This document shows positions 14,192 to 18,444 of a stretch of DNA of 18,444 nucleotides, piece after piece. Each line of letters starts with the position of its first letter. Position 1 is the stretch's first letter. Below the pieces are notes generated by a model. The model was not told the origin of the DNA, did not search any database, and was given only the letters and a program-made list of their open reading frames with translations. Where the stretch lies: contig JASHRR010000491.1 in the NCBI GenBank assembly GCA_030037185.1, positions 1 to 18,444 of the forward strand. Direction: 5' to 3'. The position numbers and the translations under genes are program-made. This stretch comes from Xanthobacteraceae bacterium (GTDB lineage: Bacteria; Pseudomonadota; Alphaproteobacteria; Rhizobiales; Xanthobacteraceae).

Positions 14192-15490
14192 TCACATCCG
14201 GGTCGGCAGATAAAGTGCAATGATCGGAAACGCCACCAAGATGACAAGCCGCACCAGGTCGGTGACGATGAACGGCAGGACGCCCTTGAAGATGGTGGCG
14301 AAATTGACGTCCTTGATGACGCTTTTGATGACGAAGACGTTCATCCCGACGGGCGGATGGATAAGCCCGAGCTCCACCGTCATCACGATGATGACGCCGA
14401 ACCAGATGGGATCGAAGCCGAGCGTCCTGATAACCGGAAAGATGATCGGGACCGTGAGGATGATCATCGCCATGGCGTCCATCAGGCAGCCGAGCACGAG
14501 ATAGATCAGCATGATGAGCGCCAGCACGCCGTAGCGTCCGACGCCGAGCCCGGTCAGGAACGCGGTCACGTTCTGCGGGGTCTGCGTTATAGTGAGGAAA
14601 TAGCCGAACAGCAGCGCACCGATCAGCACCGTAAACACCGCCGCAGCCGTCCGGGTCGCCTGCAGCAGCGAAGCGCGAATGTCGCGGCGCGACAGCCGCC
14701 CGCGCAGCACGCCTATCAGGAAAGCGCCGCCGGCCCCCATGCCTCCCGCCTCGGTCGGGGTGAACAGCCCGCCATAGAGCCCGCCGATGACAAAAGCGAA
14801 CAGCGCGAGGGGCGCCCAGATGTCACCGGCGGCGGCGAGCCGCTCTGCCGGCCCGGTCCGCTCGCCGGCCGGCAGGAACTCGGGCCGCAACCATCCGATT
14901 ATCAGTATGGTGGCGATATACATCGACACCGCCAGAATGCCGGGCAGGATGCCAGCGATGAACAGCTTGCCGATATCCTGTTCGGTGATGATCCCGTAAA
15001 CCGCGAGCACGGTCGAGGGCGGAAACATGGCGCCAAGCGTGCCGCCGGCCGCGATCACCCCGGTTGCAAAGGATTGCGGATATTTGTAACGGCGCATCTC
15101 CGGATACGCGACCGTCGAAAACGTCGCCGCCGTTGCCACTGAGGACCCCGAGATCGCCGCAAACCCGGCACACGCCACGATGGTGGCGATGCCGAGCCCG
15201 CCGCGCCGGTGGCCGACAAATGTGTTCGCGGCACGGAATAGCTCCCGGCTCATGCCCGAGGCGGTGACAAACGCCCCCATCAGCAGGAACATCGGGATCA
15301 CCCCGAAGGTGTAGTCGGTCACCGTGCGCATCGATGTCTGGCCGACGAGCTTGAGCGCCGGCGTGCTTCCGACCAGATAGGCAAAGCCCGACACCCCGAC
15401 GAGTCCCATCGCCATGCCGACCGGCACGCGCAGCAGCATCAAGGCGAACAGCACGACGAAGCCCGTGGCGGCGACCGCATCGGGGCTCAT
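14192..15490 (-). CDS. dctM: TRAP transporter large permease subunit (DctM type)
   Basis: A 432-residue integral inner-membrane protein with about 12 hydrophobic segments, the length usual for DctM. ATG 15490 is preceded by a weak AAAGGCAGG-like site. Recognisable family segments are FALMLLRVPVGMAMGLVG (15-32), GVIPMFLLMGAFVTASGMS (63-81), AGFAAISGSSVATAATFSTV (108-127), GGTLGAMFPPSTVLAVYGII (149-168), GLFTPTEAGGMGAGGAFL (about 244-261) and VELGLIHPPVGMNVFV (about 371-386). DctM forms the Na+-coupled translocation channel together with DctQ, taking substrate from the periplasmic DctP. It lies between dctQ and iorA, and the substrate is likely an organic acid feeding the IOR reaction (inference). 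Confidence 0.94.
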   Translation of the reverse strand: MSPDAVAATGFVVLFALMLLRVPVGMAMGLVGVSGFAYLVGSTPALKLVGQTSMRTVTDYTFGVIPMFLLMGAFVTASGMSRELFRAANTFVGHRRGGLGIATIVACAGFAAISGSSVATAATFSTVAYPEMRRYKYPQSFATGVIAAGGTLGAMFPPSTVLAVYGIITEQDIGKLFIAGILPGILAVSMYIATILIIGWLRPEFLPAGERTGPAERLAAAGDIWAPLALFAFVIGGLYGGLFTPTEAGGMGAGGAFLIGVLRGRLSRRDIRASLLQATRTAAAVFTVLIGALLFGYFLTITQTPQNVTAFLTGLGVGRYGVLALIMLIYLVLGCLMDAMAMIILTVPIIFPVIRTLGFDPIWFGVIIVMTVELGLIHPPVGMNVFVIKSVIKDVNFATIFKGVLPFIVTDLVRLVILVAFPIIALYLPTRM

Positions 15491-15533
15491 CGGGCGTGCC
15501 TGCCTTTACGTCTGACCGCTGGCGGGGAAAGCT

Positions 15534-15561
15534 CGCAATTTGCGCCGTCGCGCAAATTGCG
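15534..15561. repeat. Perfect 12-base inverted repeat (hairpin)
   Basis: CGCAATTTGCGC and GCGCAAATTGCG are separated by 4 bases (CGTC). In the operon mRNA this forms a strong stem-loop about 44 bases before the dctM start. No T-run follows, so it is more likely an mRNA-processing or stabilising element or part of a repeat than a terminator. Confidence 0.7.
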
Positions 15562-15610
15562 GGTGACGAGGCACGGGTGCGGGCCCCGCGTAGGGTTCCG
15601 CGGCACGGCC

Positions 15611-15681
15611 CCCTCGCCCGGCCCCTCTCCATAGCCCGTCGAAGACGGGTGCAGACGCCCTGATGGCAAGCCGGGCGAGGG
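15611..15681. repeat. Nested palindromic repeat element
   Basis: Outer arms CCCTCGCCCGGC (15611-15622) and GCCGGGCGAGGG (15670-15681) are perfect complements; inside, CCCGTC-GAA-GACGGG (15635-15649) forms a second hairpin. The CCTCTCC and CCGGG-GAGG modules resemble those inside iorB, suggesting one repeat family. Confidence 0.65.
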
Positions 15682-15755
15682 ACAACAGGAGCGCGGCCGT
15701 ACGTCGCCTCTGCCGTTCGCGTCGCATGATAGCCCGAAGATCGACGCAGCCCCCA

Positions 15756-16268
15756 TCACTCCACCGCCTTTGCCTGCCCGTCCGCCCGCAAATCCTCCGG
15801 GTGGAAGATCAGTCGCCAGGTGCGGATGGCGATCAGCAGCACGGCCGACACATCGCCTGCCCAGGCAACCGCGAAGAACGGCCAGGTTGGCAGATGGAGG
15901 TCGACGGTCAGGATATTATCGTTGCGGGTGGTGACCACCTTGTCGAGCAAGGTGTAGGTCTGCACCGTAACGACGAACAACAGCACCACGGTCGCGAACA
16001 CGTCGAGCACGCGCTGCCGCCGCGGCGAGACGTTGGCCCAAACCAGATCGACGGTGATGTGGCCGCCGCGATAGCTGGTTGCCGCGATGCCCCAGAAGAT
16101 CAGAATGCCGAGCAGAAGCTGGCCGAAATTGTAGCTGTCGGGAATCGACGTGCTGAAGAAATAACGCAGCAGCACTGAGATGAAAATATCGGCGGCCACC
16201 ATCCCTACGAAGATGGCCGCCACCCATTCGATCGCATCGATGAAGCGGTCCATACCGTTGCGGCTCAC
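15756..16268 (-). CDS. dctQ: TRAP transporter small membrane subunit (DctQ type)
   Basis: A 170-residue protein with four membrane helices at about residues 12-36, 48-66, 88-108 and 128-148, the standard DctQ topology and length. The GTG at 16268 is chosen because AAGGA lies 6 bases upstream on the minus strand; an ATG at 16253 (MDRFIDAIEW) is the alternative and would remove 5 residues. The segment YRGGHITVDLVWANVSPRRQ (66-85) carries the conserved G-x-H-I-x-V motif of the loop after helix 2. DctQ is the obligate partner of DctM in the Na+-driven TRAP system. It sits between dctP and dctM, separated by unusually long spacers. Confidence 0.88.
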   Translation of the reverse strand: MSRNGMDRFIDAIEWVAAIFVGMVAADIFISVLLRYFFSTSIPDSYNFGQLLLGILIFWGIAATSYRGGHITVDLVWANVSPRRQRVLDVFATVVLLFVVTVQTYTLLDKVVTTRNDNILTVDLHLPTWPFFAVAWAGDVSAVLLIAIRTWRLIFHPEDLRADGQAKAVE

Positions 16269-16661
16269 CCCAGGTCCTTTATTGTCGAGGACGAAAGTTT
16301 CTGATCCGGCGCTGCGCTCGATTTGTCATGACTCACGAAAGAGCGTGTGAAAATCTCGGAGCAAACTCTAAGCAGGCGGTGCGCGCGCGCGTGTCTCCAA
16401 GCATGGCGACGGGCACGGCCGACCAAGCGGTCGTCCGGCGGGACGGCTGCCCATCGAAACCGGCAACAGTCGATTTCGATCGGCAGCCTCCTCAGGATGA
16501 GGGCAGGATTTCTTTGCTGGTTCGGAAAGCGGGCGATCCAGCAGCCTCCATGGCCCAGGGCAAGCGATACCGTGCCCGAATCAAATTGGGTGGTTACCGG
16601 ATTGCCGCCTTCGCGGGCGATGACACTCAAATGCACGCGGCCCATCCACTCGCTGCGCGTC
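16269..16661. other. dctP-dctQ spacer, contains a dispersed-repeat-like element
   Basis: This is 393 bases without a supported gene. The minus-strand frame starting VIAREGGNPVTTQ is translation of a repeat, not a protein. The repeat-like element occupies about 16521-16625; the remainder (16269-16520) shows no motif I can name. Confidence 0.55.
16521..16625. repeat. Dispersed palindromic repeat (GCGGGCGAT type)
   Basis: The left arm AAAGCGGGCGATCCAG (16526-16541) and right arm CCGGATTGCCGCC, followed by TTCGCGGGCGATGACA (16610-16625), form a degenerate inverted repeat around a 55-base centre. From memory, elements reading GTCATCGCCCGC-GAAAGCGGGCGATCCAG and its complement are very abundant in Bradyrhizobium/Rhodopseudomonas genomes; this copy is diverged. 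Confidence 0.55.
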
Positions 16662-17732
16662 TCAGTACCCCGCGTTGTATTTGGCGAGCTCGTCCTTGAG
16701 TTCCTTCATCGCCGCCAGCGGATCGACGCCGACCTTGCGGACGTTGTCGGCCCAGCTCTTCTCCAGCGGTTCAGCGGCTTTTTTCCATTGCGCGAGTTCA
16801 GCCTCCGAAAGCGCATAGACGTCGTGGCCCGGCTCAGCCTTTATCTTGGCGATGCCGGCATGCTCGAATTCGCCCCACGGTCCGCCGACCCTGCCGGCGG
16901 CTTCGGTGGTGCAGTTGTCGTCGATCGCCTTCTTCTGCACCGCCGACATCTGGGCGTATTTGTCCTTGTTGAACACGAACGCGAAGGTGGTGACATAGAG
17001 CGGCACGTCCAGGTGGAACTTGGTCACCTTGTCGATGCCGAATAACACCACGGAGCCCCACGGGAAGGTGACCGCGTCGGCGACGCCCTTTTCCAGGATG
17101 TCGCGTACTTCGGGGGCGCTCGACTGGACATTGGCGCCGCCGAGCAGGCTCACGAAGGTGCCCATGGTGGCGTCCGCGGGTCTAACCTTCAGGCTCCTCA
17201 CATCGCCCGGCACCCTGATCTTCTTGTTGGAGTGGAACGAGCCCGGATCATGAATGAACGCAAGGCAGAACTTTACGTCCTTCATCTCACGGGCCGCGTA
17301 CTTGCGATACCAGGCGTCGAGCGCCTCAGAGCCGCCCTTGGCGTCCGATATCAGGAACGGAAGCTCGCCTGCCGCGATGATGGGAAAGCGTCCGGGCTGG
17401 TAGCCAGGATTGACATAGGTGAGATCGGCGATGCCGTCGCGGGCCATGTCGTAATGGTCGAATGCCTTGCCGAGCTGCTGGGCTGGAAACACCTTGTATT
17501 TGAGGGTTCCGCCGGACGCCTTCTCGACCGCCGCCCCCCAGTCCTCCAATGCCTTCTGCAGCGGATGATTCGGCGGCACCCAATGGGAGAGCTTGAGTTC
17601 GAAAACCTTGTCCCTGCCCTGGGCGGCGGCGGGCGACAGGGGTTTCGCGCAGAGCGCGATGGCGATCACGGTTGCGAGCGCAAGCCCCGGCGCGCGAAGC
17701 CCAGTGCGATCGAGATGTTGCCGCGCCCGCAT
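16662..17732 (-). CDS. dctP: TRAP transporter substrate-binding protein (DctP type)
   Basis: A 356-residue periplasmic solute receptor. The frame is open to 17948 but ATG 17732 is chosen: AGGAGGG lies 5 bases upstream and the product begins with a Sec signal peptide (MRARQHLDRTGLRAPGLALA, then TVIAIALCAKPLSPAAAQ) cleaved after about residue 36. Family segments follow: FELKLSHWVPPNHPLQKALE, GGTLKYKVFPAQQLGKAFDH, DGIADLTYVNPGYQPGRFPI, and in the second lobe KIRVPGDVRSLKVRPADATM with the conserved Arg of the carboxylate-binding site expected in VRP, then GVADAVTFPWGSVVLFGID. It binds an organic acid and delivers it to DctQM encoded downstream. An aromatic or branched 2-oxo acid, or its precursor, would fit the IOR genes in the same operon, but the ligand is inference. 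Confidence 0.92.
   Translation of the reverse strand: MRARQHLDRTGLRAPGLALATVIAIALCAKPLSPAAAQGRDKVFELKLSHWVPPNHPLQKALEDWGAAVEKASGGTLKYKVFPAQQLGKAFDHYDMARDGIADLTYVNPGYQPGRFPIIAAGELPFLISDAKGGSEALDAWYRKYAAREMKDVKFCLAFIHDPGSFHSNKKIRVPGDVRSLKVRPADATMGTFVSLLGGANVQSSAPEVRDILEKGVADAVTFPWGSVVLFGIDKVTKFHLDVPLYVTTFAFVFNKDKYAQMSAVQKKAIDDNCTTEAAGRVGGPWGEFEHAGIAKIKAEPGHDVYALSEAELAQWKKAAEPLEKSWADNVRKVGVDPLAAMKELKDELAKYNAGY
17709..17732 (-). other. Twin start-site decision for dctP
   Basis: On the minus strand GAGGAGGG ends 5 bases before ATG 17732. Residues encoded between 17948 and 17733 look like translated leader (Pro/Arg/Thr-rich, no export signal), so the shorter start is the real one. Confidence 0.6.
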
Positions 17733-18004
17733 CGATCCCTCCTCGTTTTGGACGTTTGTCTTCTGCCGCCATTTCGCGGTATGTCCTGCGGCGATTGAGC
17801 CCGAATTGGGTGGGGTTGTAAATCCCGCCAGCGGCGTGATCAGAACAAGCCGCGGTGGCGTTTCGCCTGTCAGCGAAACCCGGCAGGCTTTGTGCATCGC
17901 AGGGCGGACCCGGCGTTTCGTGCAGCTCGGCATCGGACAGGCCCGCATCCGGCCTCTGGCGGCCTGATGGCAAGCTCCCGCCGGACCCGGCGCACATTCG
18001 CGTT

Positions 18005-18424
18005 TCAGGCCTTAAGCTTTGCAATTACCTCTTCCGGTATCGGCTTGCTCTTGAGCTTGGCGGGATCGGCCGGGTCGCGGGCCGCCCAGACCCTGATCTC
18101 GTGGCCCTCGACCGCGAGCGTTTCGCCTTTGAGCAACCGGTGTTGCATGCGAAAGCTCGATCGCTTGATCTCCCCAACCATTGATTCGATGGTGACGACG
18201 TCGCCGAACACCGACGGAGCGATAAAACGCGCTCCGACATCGACGACCGGAATGCCGACAAGCTCGTATTTTTGCAGCATCTGATATTTGTTAAGGCCCA
18301 GAGCGCGCCAGAATAGGGCGTTCGCGGACGCATCGAAGTAGCTGAAATAGTTTGGGAAATATACGATTCCGGCGGGATCGCAATGGCCCCATTCGATGGT
18401 CACCTGGTGGCGGTTCGTGAGCAT
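18005..18424 (-). CDS. Acyl-CoA thioesterase, 4-hydroxybenzoyl-CoA thioesterase type (hotdog fold)
   Basis: A 139-residue cytosolic enzyme. ATG 18424 has AAAGGA 11 bases upstream, slightly far but the only candidate. The motif EWGHCDPAGIVYFPNYFSYF (11-30) is the signature of the 4HBT family, with D16 in the position of the catalytic aspartate of the Pseudomonas enzyme; the long helix after it (NYFSYFDASANALFWRALGL) and the strands VDVGARFIAPSVFGDVVTI and SFRMQHRLLKGETLAVEGHE complete a hotdog fold. It hydrolyses an aryl- or acyl-CoA to the free acid and CoA, probably as a tetramer. As first gene of the minus-strand cluster, 272 bases upstream of dctP, it could release arylacetate from the acyl-CoA produced by IorAB (inference). 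Confidence 0.88.
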   Translation of the reverse strand: MLTNRHQVTIEWGHCDPAGIVYFPNYFSYFDASANALFWRALGLNKYQMLQKYELVGIPVVDVGARFIAPSVFGDVVTIESMVGEIKRSSFRMQHRLLKGETLAVEGHEIRVWAARDPADPAKLKSKPIPEEVIAKLKA

Positions 18425-18444
18425 GCGTTATGTGGTCCTTTGAT

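Larger units (their letters stand above)
15491..15755. other. dctQ-dctM spacer rich in palindromes
   Basis: A 265-base spacer, long for two TRAP membrane genes that are usually adjacent or overlapping. It contains the 12-base hairpin 15534-15561 and the nested palindrome 15611-15681, listed separately. No gene is seen. Confidence 0.6.

Noticed and set aside
13756..14247. A 163-codon minus-strand frame across the dctM-iorA spacer
   Set aside because: It overlaps both genes in another frame, has Arg/Ser-rich composition and no ribosome site.
12398..15142. A 914-codon open frame on the plus strand, antisense to iorA and dctM
   Set aside because: Its product is His/Asp/Arg/Gly-rich nonsense, it runs antisense across two well-conserved genes and the spacer between them, and such frames arise from strong third-position GC bias.
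16265..16645. A 126-codon minus-strand frame beginning VIAREGGNP after its start
   Set aside because: This is translation of a dispersed repeat plus spacer, not a conserved protein.
1..18444. CRISPR arrays, tRNA or rRNA genes, intact transposases
   Set aside because: No regularly spaced repeats, cloverleaf-like segments, rRNA motifs or transposase motifs (DDE, HUH, serine or tyrosine recombinase) were seen, although a computed search would be needed to exclude a diverged tRNA or integrase fragment.

Overview
The window looks like the chromosome of a Bradyrhizobium/Rhodopseudomonas-type alphaproteobacterium (Nitrobacteraceae). The evidence is high GC, two orphan Tat-exported ABC substrate-binding proteins of the ABC_sub_bind type that this group carries in many copies, GC-rich palindromic repeats, and a large two-subunit indolepyruvate:ferredoxin oxidoreductase (IOR) of the rhizobial type. 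No database search was possible; family names come from recognising motifs.

Left edge (1-2764, + strand): the last 47 codons of leuD, then two tandem paralogous periplasmic binding proteins with no permease or ATPase nearby. Each has its own leader. The first has a perfect TGTGA-N6-TCACA palindrome upstream; the second has a palindrome centred on AACCGTT.

Middle (about 2765-9950): a gene-poor, partly AT-rich stretch that reads as a decayed island. It holds a multiply frameshifted zinc-ribbon/Toprim primase relic, a weakly supported membrane-anchored orphan, an intact AT-richer helix-turn-helix protein, a DUF433-like relic, a small frameshifted membrane protein relic, an intact 67-residue exported protein followed by a broken exported beta-rich protein with a clear terminator, an intact membrane-anchored coiled-coil protein, and a probably frameshifted small membrane protein behind a pair of TetR-style operators. 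A trace of a TetR N-terminus lies on the other side of those operators.

Right half (9957-18424, all - strand): six same-strand genes in the order thioesterase, TRAP binding protein (dctP type), small TRAP membrane subunit (dctQ type), large TRAP permease (dctM type), iorA, iorB. iorA and iorB overlap by 4 bases. The inferred logic is uptake of an aryl or branched 2-oxo acid (or precursor) by the TRAP system, ferredoxin-linked oxidative decarboxylation to an acyl-CoA by IorAB, and optional release of the free acid by the hotdog thioesterase. The spacers between these genes are unusually long (265-393 bases) and carry palindromic repeat elements. A related element lies in frame inside iorB, adding roughly 80 residues between its two domains. 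That insertion and the composition of this operon are the most interesting features of the window.
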